A DNA stretch of 64,000 nt from Proteiniclasticum sediminis (GCF_018128025.1 NZ_JAGSCS010000003.1:124001-188000), one strand, 5' to 3'; shown: positions 34,946 to 44,981, numbered from the stretch's first letter. Numbers and translations are program-made. Notes: generated by a model from the letters alone, not told the origin.

Positions 34946-35032
34946 TATAATGGAAGGGATTACAGGTTTATTCTTGAGGCTATGCGTAGCTTGACGAATG
35001 AACTTCTGAAGCACCCGCAAAGGAGTTAACGT

Positions 35033-35722
35033 ATGGAATTTGAACATGTCATCGGCATCACGTTCCGGGACAAGTCCGTCCTGGAAACGGCCCTGACCCA
35101 CTCATCCTATGCCAATCAGCATAAGAACATGCCCTATAATGAAAAGCTGGAGTTTCTGGGCGATGCTGTCCTGCAGCTCTGCATCACGGAGTATATCTAT
35201 CGGCACTTCACGGAGAAGTCCGAGGGTGAACTGACAAAGCTCCGAGCGATCATCGTCTGTGAGGCTTCTCTTCACCATGTGGCCAAGAGCTGGAACCTGG
35301 GCCAGTATATCCGCATGAGCAAGGGCGAAGAACTCACCGGAGGCCGGGACCGGGCTGCCCTTCTGGCAGACGGTGTTGAGGCCGTCATTGCCGCCGTCTA
35401 CCTGGACCAGGGAATGGATGCCGCCAAGGCATTTGTGGAAAAGAACTTCGAGAACCTCATCGCCATGGCCCAACGCAATGAGATCGTCCTGGACTACAAG
35501 ACCAGTCTCCAGGAAATCCTCCAGGAAAACGGAGAAATTGAAATCAAGTACGAACTGGTGAAGTTTGAAGGTCCGCCCCATCGGCGAAAATTCTACTCCA
35601 AGGTGGTCATCGATGATATTACCATGGGCAAGGGCGAAGGCTACTCGAAGAAGGAATCGGAACAGCTGGCGGCCAAGGATGCCCTGGAGAAATATGTAAA
35701 GCCGGAGAATGAACATGTCTAG
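35033..35722 (+). CDS. rnc: Ribonuclease III
   Basis: Cuts double-stranded RNA, including rRNA precursors; 229 residues. The catalytic signature is NEKLEFLGDAVLQL with Glu40 and Asp44, and the second acidic pair is in ADGVEAVIAAVYLDQG. The C-terminal double-stranded RNA binding domain begins DYKTSLQEILQENG and ends with KKESEQLAAKDAL. A -10-like TATAAT is at 34946-34951 upstream, without a clear -35. It overlaps the next gene by 14 bases. Confidence 0.97.
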   Translation: MEFEHVIGITFRDKSVLETALTHSSYANQHKNMPYNEKLEFLGDAVLQLCITEYIYRHFTEKSEGELTKLRAIIVCEASLHHVAKSWNLGQYIRMSKGEELTGGRDRAALLADGVEAVIAAVYLDQGMDAAKAFVEKNFENLIAMAQRNEIVLDYKTSLQEILQENGEIEIKYELVKFEGPPHRRKFYSKVVIDDITMGKGEGYSKKESEQLAAKDALEKYVKPENEHV

Positions 35723-36737
35723 GCATGTGATCATCCCGCTTTTCATTCCCCATGTGGGGTGTCCCCATGACTGCATATTTTGCGATCAGGCGAAAATCAC
35801 CGGCCAGGGACGAGAAACCGGGGGTATGATCTCCGGAGAAGACGTCTTGGCCACCATAGCGCAGTATCTGGAAACCATCGACCGGGCCCAGGCCACCGTC
35901 GAGGTTTCCTTTTTCGGCGGGACCTTCACCGGGATCGACGGAAGAAAACAGACCGAGCTTCTGGAAGCCGCGCAGAAGGCCAAGCATGCGGGCCTGGTGG
36001 ACTGTATCCGGCTCTCCACGAGGCCGGACTATATCAGTATCCCGATCCTGGACCGCCTGAAGCGGTACGGGGTGGATATTGTAGAACTGGGGGTCCAGTC
36101 CTTTGACGAGGAAGTCCTTCAGCGATCCCAGCGGGGCTATCCTCCGGAGACGGTGAGAAGGGCCTCAGCGCTCATCACCCGCTTTGGCTTTACCTTGGGG
36201 CACCAGCTCATGGTGGGGCTTCCCGGCGATACGGCGGAAAAAGATCTGCAGTCTGTACGAGAGAGCATCGCGCTTCATCCGAAGCTGATCCGGATTTATC
36301 CCGCCCTCATTCTTCGGGGCACCGCCATGGAAGAGCTCTACCAGAAGGGGGAGTATGCCCCTTATGATCTGGAGGAAGCCGTGAAGATCTGTGCCCAGAT
36401 GCTGGACGCCTATGAGGAAGCGGGAATTCCCGTCATCCGCATGGGGCTTCAGCCCACGGAAGAAATCAACGAAAATGCCCAAGTGCTGGCGGGACCCTTT
36501 CATCCCGCCTTCCGGGAGCTGGTGGAATCCTACCGGCTGTGCCGGCGGGTGGAGACCTTTGGGGAACGGGCCGTGACCCTCACCGTGGGGAAGCGGGATC
36601 TCTCCAAGCTCTATGCGGGAAAGAAACGATATTTTGCGCCATTGGCGGAAAAATTGACCATCGAGGTGAAGGTGGTGGACGCCTCGCTGCCCCAGATCAT
36701 TCACCTGGAACGACGAGAAGATAGGAGTGTTTTGTAG
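35709..36737 (+). CDS. Radical SAM protein, Elp3-like, function unknown
   Basis: Radical SAM enzyme of 342 residues. The cluster motif is CPHDCIFC near residue 18 (IPHVGCPHDCIFCDQ). It is followed by SFFGGTFTGID, LSTRPDYI, VELGVQSFDEEVL and GHQLMVGLPGD, all typical of the Elp3-related group. It is too short to hold the acetyltransferase domain of true Elp3, so tRNA wobble uridine chemistry is not assured. Genes of this type sit between rnc and smc in many Clostridia. Tight overlap with rnc and direct contact with smc point to one operon. Confidence 0.85.
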   Translation: MNMSRHVIIPLFIPHVGCPHDCIFCDQAKITGQGRETGGMISGEDVLATIAQYLETIDRAQATVEVSFFGGTFTGIDGRKQTELLEAAQKAKHAGLVDCIRLSTRPDYISIPILDRLKRYGVDIVELGVQSFDEEVLQRSQRGYPPETVRRASALITRFGFTLGHQLMVGLPGDTAEKDLQSVRESIALHPKLIRIYPALILRGTAMEELYQKGEYAPYDLEEAVKICAQMLDAYEEAGIPVIRMGLQPTEEINENAQVLAGPFHPAFRELVESYRLCRRVETFGERAVTLTVGKRDLSKLYAGKKRYFAPLAEKLTIEVKVVDASLPQIIHLERREDRSVL

Positions 36738-39700
36738 ATGTATTTAAAATCCATAGAAATCCGGGGATTCAAATCCTTTGCAGACAGAACCCTCCTGAAT
36801 TTCAAGGATGGAATCACCGCGGTGGTGGGCCCCAATGGTTCGGGGAAATCCAACATTTCCGACGCCGTCCGCTGGGTACTGGGGGAACAGAAGGTGAAAT
36901 CCCTCCGGGGCGGAAAAATGGAAGATGTCATCTTTTCCGGCACAGATTTCCGTAAAGCCCTGGGGTTTGCCGAAGTGACCCTGCTGCTGGATAACAGCGA
37001 GCGGAGCCTTTCGGTGCCTTTTTCCGAAGTCAGCGTCACCCGTAAGCTGTTCCGCTCGGGAGAGTCGGAGTATCTTATCAACAATACGGGCTGCCGTCTG
37101 AAGGATATCCATGAGCTGTTCATGGATACGGGAATCGGAAAGGAAGGCTACTCCCTCATTGGGCAGGGAAAGATTGAAGCCATTCTCAGCGGGAAAATGG
37201 AAGACCGCCGTGCGCTTCTGGAGGAAGCCGCGGGCATCGTCAAGTATAAAGCCCGGAAAGAGGAAGCGGAGAAAAAACTGGACAACACGGAGCAGAATCT
37301 TCTCCGAGTGAATGATATTCTGGAGACCTACGAGGAGCGCATCGGCCCCCTGGAGAAGGAGAAAGAAAAGGCGGAAAAGTTCATCGTGCTTAGTCAGGAG
37401 CAGCGGGGAATCTCCATTTCCCTCATTCTCTCCGATCTGGAAGAGTTTGAAGAGGAAAAGGCCGTCCAGGATCTTCGGTTCCAGGAGACCTCCCGGCGCT
37501 ATGAAGAAGCGAAGACGGCCCGGGAGAAAGCCCAGGCGGACAAGGAAGCTTTGGAACTGGCCATGGAGGACAAGAAAGCGGAAGAAACCCTCCTGAAGGA
37601 AACCTTCTATGCAGAGCGGGAAGAGGCGGAAACCCTTACGGGAGAACTGAAGCTTCTGGCCCAGGGGATTGAGGACCGGAAAAGGAATCTGGAACGCAAT
37701 GCCCGGTCCCGGGAACTTAATGCGCTGCGCCAGGAGGAGACGAAAGCCAGTCTGGACGTTCTGGAAGAACAGCTGGAGGAGAGCCAAAAGGCGCTAAAGA
37801 CCTTGGCGGAAGATCTGGGGATCCGGAGAAGCCGTCAGAAGAGTCTCCAGGAAAGTCTGAAGCTCAGTGAAGAAGCCCAGCGGGGCCTTCGGGACGAAGA
37901 AGAGGATACGGATCTCCAGGTGGAAAAACTGCAGAAAACCCAGCTGGAAACGGCCCGTATGCGCGATACCCTGAAGGGAAAAATGGAAAACGGCGACTCC
38001 ATGATTCAGGGGTTCCAGGCCTCTTTAGGCTGGAATGAACAGGCTGTGGAAGACATTGCTGCCCAGATCCGACAGGCGGAGGACACGAAGAAGGCCGAGG
38101 AAGAAGCCCAGGAGAAACGCCGACAGGCCTCCCTTGCCGTGCGGACAAAGCTGGCCGAGAAAGACGCCAGGCTGAAGAATCTTGATTACGAGATCCGGGG
38201 ACAGGAGTCCCAGCTCAGCGTGCTCAAGAATCTGGAAGCCCACTATGAGGGATACTCCCGTTCGGTGAAGTCCCTCATGAATGAGCTGAAGACCTCGGGC
38301 TCCCCCATGGCCGGAAAGGTCGCACTGGTGGGGGAAGTCATCAAGCCGAAAGCAGGCTATGAAGTGGCGCTGGAAGTGGCCCTGGGGTCCCAGGTGAACC
38401 ACGTCATCACCCCCACGGACAAGGATGCCAAGGGGCTCATTGAGCTGCTGCGCCGAAAGTCCTTCGGCCGGGCCACCTTTTTCCCCCTGAACATCATCAA
38501 GGGGTTCAAGGCCAAGGATCCCCAGCTAAAACGGGGAGCACTGCTCGGAAATCTCTACGATCTGGTGGAGTTTGATCCCCGGCATGAGGGCATCGCCGCT
38601 AATCTTCTGGGTCGAATTTTTGTGGCCCGGAATCTGGAGGAGGCTTTGGTCGCCGCCAAGGAAATGGGGTATACCCTAAGGATTGTCACCCTGGAGGGGG
38701 ACATCATCAATGCGGGGGGTTCCATGACCGGCGGAAGCCATAATGCCAAGTCCTCGGGAATCTTCTCCCGGAAAAAAGATCTGGAGGATCTGACCGCCAG
38801 CCTGGTGACGCTGAAAGAAGAGCGAAGCGAAGAGATCCGTAGCCGCCAGAGTATTCTGGAAGCCCTGGAGGAGCGAAGCCGTGAAGAAAAAGAGGCCTCC
38901 TATCTTCTCCAGGAACTGACCATGGCCATCGCGACGCTGAAGGAACGCCAGGAAGGGTTCCGCAAGGATATCCTCCGTCAGAAGGACGTCATTGCCGGGG
39001 CAAGGCGCGACCGGGAGCAGCAGGCGGCAGAACTGGAGACCCTGGAAGAAACCCTGAAGACCCTGGAAGACAGGATCGGGGAAAAGCTCCAGATGAAGGA
39101 GAAAAATCGGGATTACCTCAAGGGGCTGAAAGATCAGCGAACCCGGGAATACCAGGAGAATGATGCCCTGACGGAGCTCATCATGGGACAGTCCATTAAG
39201 GAGGCTCGCCTGAATGAAGCCCACCGGGCCATGGAAGAAAACCAGCGGAATATCCAGGAAAGCCTGGTTCAGCTCGCCACCTCCCTGGAGGATCTGGAAC
39301 GGGAACAGGAGGTTCTGGTGACCGAAATCCGGGAAGCGGAAGAACAGGTGAAGTCCCATGGCGAGAAACTGCAGCTTTTAAAGCAGGAAGTGGCCCGGAA
39401 GGAAAAGATTCTGGAAGACATGGCCATGACCGAAGTCAAGGACAAGGTAAAGCTCAAAGAGCTCTCCAATATCGCCCGGACCCTGGAAGAAGAGTTTTAT
39501 ACCCTGGACAAGGAGCTCTTTAAGGTGGGCCAGGCCCTGGAAAAGCTGGAGAAGGAGCGCACTGCACTTCTGGCGAAAATCAATGAGGAAATGAACCTCA
39601 CCCTGGCGGAAGCCCGGGAGGAGCGGATTCCCATGGAGGATAAGGACCAGTTCCGCAAGCGGCTCAATGAGCTGCGCCGGCTGATCACAGCCCTGGGCAA

Positions 39701-40304
39701 TGTCAATGTGGCGGCCATCGAAGAGTTCCGCCAGGTCAGCGAACACCGGGAGTTTCTCACGGGGCAGAAGAATGACCTGGAGAAAGCCAAGCTGGAGCTG
39801 AAGGAGCTCATCCTGGACATGACGCTGCGCATGCGGGCCATGTTCACGGAGAACTTCAAGGTGCTCAATGAGAACTTCAACGACACCTTCCGGCGCCTCT
39901 TCCAGGGAGGACAGGCGAATCTTCTCCTCGGAGAAGGGGATATTCTGGAGGCGCCCATTGAGATCAGCGTTCAGCCTCCGGGCAAGAAGCTGCAGAACAT
40001 CAACCTCATGAGCGGTGGGGAGAAGGTGCTGTCGGCCATTGCCCTGACCTTCGCCATCCTTCGGATGAAACCCACTCCCTTCTGTATTCTGGACGAGATT
40101 GAAGCGGCGCTGGATGATGCCAACGTCTACCGCTTTGCAGAGTTCCTGACGGAGTTTGCCCGGGATACGCAGTTTATACTGATCACTCACCGAAAGGGAA
40201 CCATGGAAGCGGCCGATGCCCTCTATGGCGTTACCATGGAGGAAAAGGGGATCTCCAAGATCATCTCCATGGACCTTTCCGAAGCAAGGAGGACAAATGG
40301 CTAA
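36738..40304 (+). CDS. smc: Chromosome segregation protein SMC
   Basis: Condensin ATPase that compacts and separates chromosomes with ScpA and ScpB; 1188 residues, full length. Walker A GPNGSGKS is at residues 31-38. Two long coiled coils (about 165-510 and 670-1000) flank the hinge, near residues 515-650 (AGKVALVGEVIKPKAGYEVAL). The C-terminal head has the signature LMSGGEKVLSAIAL and Walker B FCILDEIEAALDDAN. The end overlaps ftsY by 8 bases. scpAB are not in the window. Confidence 0.98.
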   Translation: MYLKSIEIRGFKSFADRTLLNFKDGITAVVGPNGSGKSNISDAVRWVLGEQKVKSLRGGKMEDVIFSGTDFRKALGFAEVTLLLDNSERSLSVPFSEVSVTRKLFRSGESEYLINNTGCRLKDIHELFMDTGIGKEGYSLIGQGKIEAILSGKMEDRRALLEEAAGIVKYKARKEEAEKKLDNTEQNLLRVNDILETYEERIGPLEKEKEKAEKFIVLSQEQRGISISLILSDLEEFEEEKAVQDLRFQETSRRYEEAKTAREKAQADKEALELAMEDKKAEETLLKETFYAEREEAETLTGELKLLAQGIEDRKRNLERNARSRELNALRQEETKASLDVLEEQLEESQKALKTLAEDLGIRRSRQKSLQESLKLSEEAQRGLRDEEEDTDLQVEKLQKTQLETARMRDTLKGKMENGDSMIQGFQASLGWNEQAVEDIAAQIRQAEDTKKAEEEAQEKRRQASLAVRTKLAEKDARLKNLDYEIRGQESQLSVLKNLEAHYEGYSRSVKSLMNELKTSGSPMAGKVALVGEVIKPKAGYEVALEVALGSQVNHVITPTDKDAKGLIELLRRKSFGRATFFPLNIIKGFKAKDPQLKRGALLGNLYDLVEFDPRHEGIAANLLGRIFVARNLEEALVAAKEMGYTLRIVTLEGDIINAGGSMTGGSHNAKSSGIFSRKKDLEDLTASLVTLKEERSEEIRSRQSILEALEERSREEKEASYLLQELTMAIATLKERQEGFRKDILRQKDVIAGARRDREQQAAELETLEETLKTLEDRIGEKLQMKEKNRDYLKGLKDQRTREYQENDALTELIMGQSIKEARLNEAHRAMEENQRNIQESLVQLATSLEDLEREQEVLVTEIREAEEQVKSHGEKLQLLKQEVARKEKILEDMAMTEVKDKVKLKELSNIARTLEEEFYTLDKELFKVGQALEKLEKERTALLAKINEEMNLTLAEAREERIPMEDKDQFRKRLNELRRLITALGNVNVAAIEEFRQVSEHREFLTGQKNDLEKAKLELKELILDMTLRMRAMFTENFKVLNENFNDTFRRLFQGGQANLLLGEGDILEAPIEISVQPPGKKLQNINLMSGGEKVLSAIALTFAILRMKPTPFCILDEIEAALDDANVYRFAEFLTEFARDTQFILITHRKGTMEAADALYGVTMEEKGISKIISMDLSEARRTNG

Positions 40305-41202
40305 TTTTTTTGAAAAGCTAAAAACCAGTCTGGCCAAGACCCGGGACAACATCACCGGAAAGATGAATGAAGTCCTGGGGCTGGCGCTGACCATTGACGA
40401 GGATCTTTTTGAAGAGCTGGAGGAAGTGCTCATCAGCTCCGACATCGGCTACGAGACCTCCATGAAGATCATCGAGAAGCTCCGGATGAAGATCCGTCTG
40501 GAGAAGATCTCCGAGGTGAGCCTGGTGAAAGGGGCTCTGAAGGAGGTCATCGCCGAATTCATGGCCGAAGGCGGGCATGATTTTCGGGTGGAAAGACCCA
40601 CAGTGATTTTGGTCATGGGCGTCAATGGGGTGGGAAAGACCACCTCCATCGGGAAACTGGCCTACAAATACAAGGCCGAAGGAAAGAAAGTGATTTTGGC
40701 GGCAGCGGATACCTTCCGGGCAGCGGCCATCGATCAGCTGGAGATCTGGGCCAAGCGGGCAGACGTGGACATCGTTCGCCATCAGGAGGGTTCGGACCCC
40801 GCCGCCGTGGTGTTTGACGCCCTGGAGGCCCTGCGGGGACGAAAAGCTGATGTGCTCCTTTGCGACACGGCCGGACGGCTCCACAACAAGAAGAACCTGA
40901 TGAACGAACTGGAAAAGATCCGCCGGATCATTGACCGGGAGTATCCGGAAGCCACCATTTACTCTCTTCTGGTTCTGGATGGCACCAGCGGTCAAAATGC
41001 GGTGATTCAGGCCCAGGAGTTCCAGAAGGTGGCTCAGCTGGATGGGATCATCCTGACCAAGCTCGATGGCACCGCCAAGGGCGGCGTCGTCCTCTCCATC
41101 AAAGAAATGCTGAAGATTCCGGTGGTCTACATCGGCGTCGGCGAAGGCATCGATGATCTGGAGGACTTTGATGCCAAGGCCTTTGCCGAGGCCCTCATCT
41201 AG
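40297..41202 (+). CDS. ftsY: Signal recognition particle receptor FtsY
   Basis: Membrane-associated GTPase that receives ribosomes from SRP; 301 residues. The short N-terminal region lacks a long acidic A domain, as in Gram-positives. The NG domain has G1 GVNGVGKTT near residue 108, the insertion box ADTFRAAAIDQL, DTAGRLHN near 190 and TKLDGTAKGG. ATG 40297 has AGGAGG just before it. An upstream in-frame ATG lies inside smc and is rejected. Confidence 0.97.
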   Translation: MANFFEKLKTSLAKTRDNITGKMNEVLGLALTIDEDLFEELEEVLISSDIGYETSMKIIEKLRMKIRLEKISEVSLVKGALKEVIAEFMAEGGHDFRVERPTVILVMGVNGVGKTTSIGKLAYKYKAEGKKVILAAADTFRAAAIDQLEIWAKRADVDIVRHQEGSDPAAVVFDALEALRGRKADVLLCDTAGRLHNKKNLMNELEKIRRIIDREYPEATIYSLLVLDGTSGQNAVIQAQEFQKVAQLDGIILTKLDGTAKGGVVLSIKEMLKIPVVYIGVGEGIDDLEDFDAKAFAEALI

Positions 41203-41321
41203 GCGGAAATCTCCTCCAAATTGAGCATCCCAAGGTGAAGGGGGCGAAGGGGATATCCGATGCCCGTCAACGGGAAAGATCCGCTCAAAATAAGATGAAA
41301 AGAAGGTTCGAAAAAAGTTTT

Positions 41322-41361
41322 GGGGTGTGAAGTAAAAATACTTGACACCCCTTTCCTTTTT
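41322..41361 (+). terminator. Terminator after ftsY, nested with the ylxM promoter
   Basis: Arms GGGGTGT-G-AAGT (41322-41333) and ACTT-G-ACACCCC (41340-41351) with a single G:G mismatch, followed by TTTCCTTTTT. The 3' arm contains the -35 box of the next promoter. Confidence 0.75.
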
Positions 41362-41370
41362 CGGTAAACT
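41342..41370 (+). promoter_or_regulatory. Promoter of ylxM-ffh
   Basis: -35 TTGACA (41342-41347), a 17-base spacer and -10 TAAACT (41365-41370), 23 bases before the ylxM start. Confidence 0.75.
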
Positions 41371-41392
41371 TATCCATGTGGTAGGTGAGGTT

Positions 41393-41710
41393 ATGGAGAG
41401 CAGATTTGAAATATCCTTGTTGATGGATTTTTATGGCAAGCTTTTAACGGAGAAGCAGCAGTATATTATGGATCAGTACTATAATATGGACTACTCGCTT
41501 TCGGAAATTGCAGAAAACCAGGAAACCAGCAGACAGGCGATTCATGACCTGATCAAGAGATGTCACAAGACGCTGCTTGACTATGAAGATAAGCTTAATC
41601 TTCTGGAACGTGCTCAAAAGGCACAGCAGGTCAAAGTAGAGATCTTGGGAATTCTCAAGGAAAAGAATTGGAACAGCAGTGAAATCGAAAGACTCCTGGA
41701 GGAGTTATAG
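41393..41710 (+). CDS. ylxM: YlxM family HTH protein, SRP-associated
   Basis: Small helix-turn-helix protein of 105 residues that always precedes ffh in Firmicutes and is thought to modulate SRP. Motifs: EISLLMDFYGKLLTEKQQYIMDQYYNMDYSLSEIAENQETSRQAIHDLIKR. The ATG at 41393 is chosen because the promoter -10 lies just upstream at 41365-41370; an earlier in-frame ATG at 41342 falls on the -35 box. SD is GGTGAGG. ffh starts 10 bases after its stop. Confidence 0.94.
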   Translation: MESRFEISLLMDFYGKLLTEKQQYIMDQYYNMDYSLSEIAENQETSRQAIHDLIKRCHKTLLDYEDKLNLLERAQKAQQVKVEILGILKEKNWNSSEIERLLEEL

Positions 41711-41720
41711 GAGGGATGAC

Positions 41721-43064
41721 ATGGCCTTCGACAGTTTAGCGGAAAGACTCCAAGAAGCGTTCAAAAAGCTTCGCGGAAAAGGGAAGCTGAATGAATCTGA
41801 CATTAAAGAAGCCATGCGGGAAGTACGGCTAGCCCTTCTGGAAGCTGACGTCAACTTCAAGGTGGTGAAAACCTTCGTGAAGAATGTCAGCGAAAAGGCC
41901 ATGGGCAGTGAGGTTTTAGAAAGTCTCACCCCCGGTCAGCAAGTGGTAAAAATTGTCAATGAAGAACTGACGGCGCTCATGGGGGGCAGCGAAGCAAAGC
42001 TTAACTTCGACTCGTCCATCACGGCATTTATGCTGGTCGGTCTTCAGGGAGCAGGTAAAACCACCATGGCTGGCAAGCTGGCGCTGTATCTCCGGAAAAG
42101 AAACCGGAAGCCGCTTCTTGTCGCAGCAGACATTTACCGACCTGCAGCCATTAAACAGCTGCAGATCGTGGGCAAACAGATCGACATTCCGGTATTCGCC
42201 ATGGGGGACAATGTAAGCCCGGTGGATATCGCCAAAGCGTCGATGGAATATGCCCGAAAAGAAGGATGCGATGTCGTCATCATTGACACCGCAGGAAGAC
42301 TCCATATTGATGAAGCCCTCATGGAGGAACTGAAGAATATCAAGTCTTCGGTGAGACCTATGGAAACGCTTCTGGTGGTGGATTCCATGACGGGTCAGGA
42401 TGCGGTCAATGTGGCGGAAAGCTTCAACAACACATTGGACATCACCGGCGTGATTCTCACGAAGCTGGATGGTGACACCCGAGGCGGTGCCGCACTGTCC
42501 ATCCGGGAAGTGACGGGGAAACCCATCAAGTTCTCCGGTATTGGCGAAAAGATGAACGACCTGGAAGTCTTCCATCCCGAACGCATGGCCAGCCGAATTC
42601 TCGGCATGGGCGATGTTCTCAGTCTCATTGAAAAAGCCCAAACCGCCATTGATGAGAAGGAAGCCCGGGAACTGGGCTCAAAGATGATGAGCAAGGAATT
42701 CAATTTTGAAGACTACCTCAAAGCCTTTGAACAGATGCAGAAACTGGGACCTCTGAACAAAATCATGGAGATGATTCCCGGCATGAACTCCAAGGAGCTC
42801 AAGGGAATCGATATGGACGACAGTGAACGGGAAATGCTGAAAACCAAAAGCATCATCTACTCGATGACGCTGAAGGAGAGGCGAAACCCCAAACTGGTGG
42901 AGAATCCGTCCCGGAAGAAGCGCATCGCCAAAGGCGCAGGCGTGACTATCCAGGATGTGAACAAGCTCCTCAAGGGATTTGAGAATATGAAGAAAATGAT
43001 GAAGCAAATGGGAAGTATGCAGAAAGGATCCAAAAAAGGATTCCTCGGCAAGTTGCCCTTTTAA
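41721..43064 (+). CDS. ffh: Signal recognition particle protein Ffh
   Basis: SRP GTPase that binds signal sequences on ribosomes; 447 residues. The N domain starts MAFDSLAERLQEAFKKL. G1 is GLQGAGKTT near residue 107, DTAGRLH is near 189, and TKLDGDTRGGAAL follows. The Met-rich M domain (about residue 300 onward: FEQMQKLGPLNKIMEMIPGM; FENMKKMMKQMGSM) binds signal peptide and 4.5S RNA. ATG 41721 follows GGAGGG; an earlier ATG lies in ylxM. rpsP follows after 27 bases. Confidence 0.98.
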   Translation: MAFDSLAERLQEAFKKLRGKGKLNESDIKEAMREVRLALLEADVNFKVVKTFVKNVSEKAMGSEVLESLTPGQQVVKIVNEELTALMGGSEAKLNFDSSITAFMLVGLQGAGKTTMAGKLALYLRKRNRKPLLVAADIYRPAAIKQLQIVGKQIDIPVFAMGDNVSPVDIAKASMEYARKEGCDVVIIDTAGRLHIDEALMEELKNIKSSVRPMETLLVVDSMTGQDAVNVAESFNNTLDITGVILTKLDGDTRGGAALSIREVTGKPIKFSGIGEKMNDLEVFHPERMASRILGMGDVLSLIEKAQTAIDEKEARELGSKMMSKEFNFEDYLKAFEQMQKLGPLNKIMEMIPGMNSKELKGIDMDDSEREMLKTKSIIYSMTLKERRNPKLVENPSRKKRIAKGAGVTIQDVNKLLKGFENMKKMMKQMGSMQKGSKKGFLGKLPF

Positions 43065-43091
43065 CGTAAAATAATCAGGAGGTGAATTTAA

Positions 43092-43337
43092 ATGGCAGTA
43101 AAAATCAGATTGAGAAGAATGGGTTCCAACAAGGCACCTTTCTACAGATTGGTGGTTGCAGACTCCAGAAGCCCCAGAGGCGGAAAGTTTATCGAGGAGA
43201 TCGGTTACTACAATCCCGTAAGCGTACCCAAGGAAGTAAAGATCGACGCTGAAAAGGCTACCGAGTGGCTCAACAAGGGCGCTCAGCCCACAGACGTTGT
43301 GGCTAGACTGTTCGACAAGGCTGGAATTAAGAAGTAA
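43092..43337 (+). CDS. rpsP: 30S ribosomal protein S16
   Basis: Small-subunit protein of 81 residues; full match to S16 ([38 protein letters not shown]). SD AGGAGGTG. First of the rpsP-khpA-rimM-trmD-rplS set. Confidence 0.98.
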   Translation: MAVKIRLRRMGSNKAPFYRLVVADSRSPRGGKFIEEIGYYNPVSVPKEVKIDAEKATEWLNKGAQPTDVVARLFDKAGIKK

Positions 43338-43357
43338 AACTTCCGGGAGGGGACAAG

Positions 43358-43585
43358 ATGAAAGAATTAGTTGAGTTTATCGCTAAGGAATTGGTTGATC
43401 ATCCCGAAGAAGTTTCTGTCACCGAAGTGGCCGGCGATTCCCTGATTACCCTGGAGCTTCGCGTACATGCTGAAGATATGGGGAAGGTCATCGGAAAGCA
43501 GGGAAAGATTGCCAAGGCGATCCGAACCGTGGTCAAAGCGGCTTCGATGAAGGAAAACAAGAAAGTCCACGTAGAAATTGTATAG
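43358..43585 (+). CDS. khpA: KH-domain RNA-binding protein KhpA
   Basis: Small RNA-binding protein of 75 residues, a partner of KhpB in other Gram-positives. One KH domain with the loop GKVIGKQGKIAKAIR (GKQG). Its position between rpsP and rimM is conserved. SD GGGAGGGG. Confidence 0.95.
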   Translation: MKELVEFIAKELVDHPEEVSVTEVAGDSLITLELRVHAEDMGKVIGKQGKIAKAIRTVVKAASMKENKKVHVEIV

Positions 43586-43653
43586 CTGATTGCGAGAAGT
43601 AGCCTGCTTAGGAATAAGTGGGCTATTGCTCCATTATCGGCAAAGAGGGAGTT

Positions 43654-44151
43654 ATGAAGAAATATCTGACCATAGGAGAAATCACCAAGCCTCACGGCGT
43701 CAAAGGCGAAGTGAAGGTCTTCCCCCAGACGGATGACATCAATCGGTTCCTGAAGCTGAAGCGGGTCTTCATCGACGGAAAAGAAGTGAAGGTCCTCTAT
43801 GTCACCGTGGGCGCAGACCGGGCCATCATGAAGCTGGAAGGCGCAGAAAGCGTCGATGACGCGGAGAAGCTCCGGGGAAAGCGTTTGGAAGTGCCCCGGG
43901 AAGAAGCGGTGAAACTGGAAAAGGACGCCTATTTCATTGAGGATCTCAAAGAGTGTCAGGTGGTGGACACCGAGGGGAAGGCCCTGGGAAAAGTCTATGA
44001 TGTGATCTACACCGGATCCAACGACGTCTACTGGATTCAGCAGCCCAAGGAGCTTCTGATTCCGGCGCTGAAGACCATCGTGGAGAGTGTGGATGTGGAA
44101 GCGGGCCTCATCACCATCCGTCCCGTGAGGGAGTGGTCCGATGAGGATTGA
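43654..44151 (+). CDS. rimM: Ribosome maturation factor RimM
   Basis: Assists 30S head assembly; 165 residues. The N-terminal barrel has [23 protein letters not shown]; the C-terminal PRC barrel has [20 protein letters not shown] and [17 protein letters not shown] 43654 is preceded by AGAGGGAG; an earlier ATG at 43618 adds a non-family stretch. Overlaps trmD by 11 bases. Confidence 0.96.
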   Translation: MKKYLTIGEITKPHGVKGEVKVFPQTDDINRFLKLKRVFIDGKEVKVLYVTVGADRAIMKLEGAESVDDAEKLRGKRLEVPREEAVKLEKDAYFIEDLKECQVVDTEGKALGKVYDVIYTGSNDVYWIQQPKELLIPALKTIVESVDVEAGLITIRPVREWSDED

Positions 44152-44884
44152 AGTACTCACCCTGTTCCCGGAAATGTTCCAGATCTTTGATACGAGCATC
44201 ATGGGGAGGGCCAAGGAGAAGGGGCTGTTCACCTTAAATCCGGTGAATATTCGGGACTTCTCCAAGGACAAACATAAAAAGGTGGATGATTACCCCTATG
44301 GCGGAGGCGCAGGTCTCGTCATGGCGGTGCAGCCCATCGAGGATGCCCTCCGGGAGGTGAAGAAGGTGAACTCCGGTCCGGTGATTTTTCTCGGTCCCCG
44401 GGGAAAGACCTTCACCCAGGAAATGGCCCGGGAACTGGCGAAGAAGGAGGAGCTGATCTTTCTTTGCGGGCACTATGAAGGCATTGATGAACGGCTATAT
44501 GACGTCATCGATGAGGAGATTTCCCTGGGAGACTTTGTGCTCACCGGCGGGGAAATGGCGGCCATTCCCATCCTCGACAGCATCCTCAGGCTCCGGGAGG
44601 GGGTCCTGGGTACCGATGACAGTTCCGTGGAGGAAAGCTTTTCGGAGAATCTTCTGGAGTATCCCCAGTATACCCGGCCGGAGAACTACGAGGGGCGTCC
44701 TGTCCCGGAGATTCTGCTGTCCGGGCACCATGAGAATATCCGGAAGTGGCGCCGCTACATGATGCTGCGGGTGACCCGGGAAAAACGGCCGGATCTCTTT
44801 GCCCGGCATATCTTGACGAAAGAAGACCGGAAGCTTCTCATCAAGTATGACCCGGAATGGGAGAAGGAAGAAACCTCCGAGTAA
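44141..44884 (+). CDS. trmD: tRNA (guanine-37-N1)-methyltransferase
   Basis: SPOUT methylase of G37 in tRNAs including tRNA-Pro, which prevents frameshifting; 247 residues. Motifs: [41 protein letters not shown] and the knot segment [17 protein letters not shown]. The tRNA-Pro(CGG) of this window has G37 and is a likely substrate. Coupled to rimM by overlap. Confidence 0.97.
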   Translation: MRIEVLTLFPEMFQIFDTSIMGRAKEKGLFTLNPVNIRDFSKDKHKKVDDYPYGGGAGLVMAVQPIEDALREVKKVNSGPVIFLGPRGKTFTQEMARELAKKEELIFLCGHYEGIDERLYDVIDEEISLGDFVLTGGEMAAIPILDSILRLREGVLGTDDSSVEESFSENLLEYPQYTRPENYEGRPVPEILLSGHHENIRKWRRYMMLRVTREKRPDLFARHILTKEDRKLLIKYDPEWEKEETSE

Positions 44885-44981
44885 CCGGGAAAATTCATGG
44901 AATATTTCTAGGCAGAACTGCCGAATTCAGGTATGATGAGAATGCGGGAATCGAATGAGGGCCAAAACTTTTCGATTTATC

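Noticed and set aside
41342..41392. N-terminal extension of YlxM
   Set aside because: Its ATG would coincide with the -35 box of the promoter; the later ATG has a proper SD and family start.
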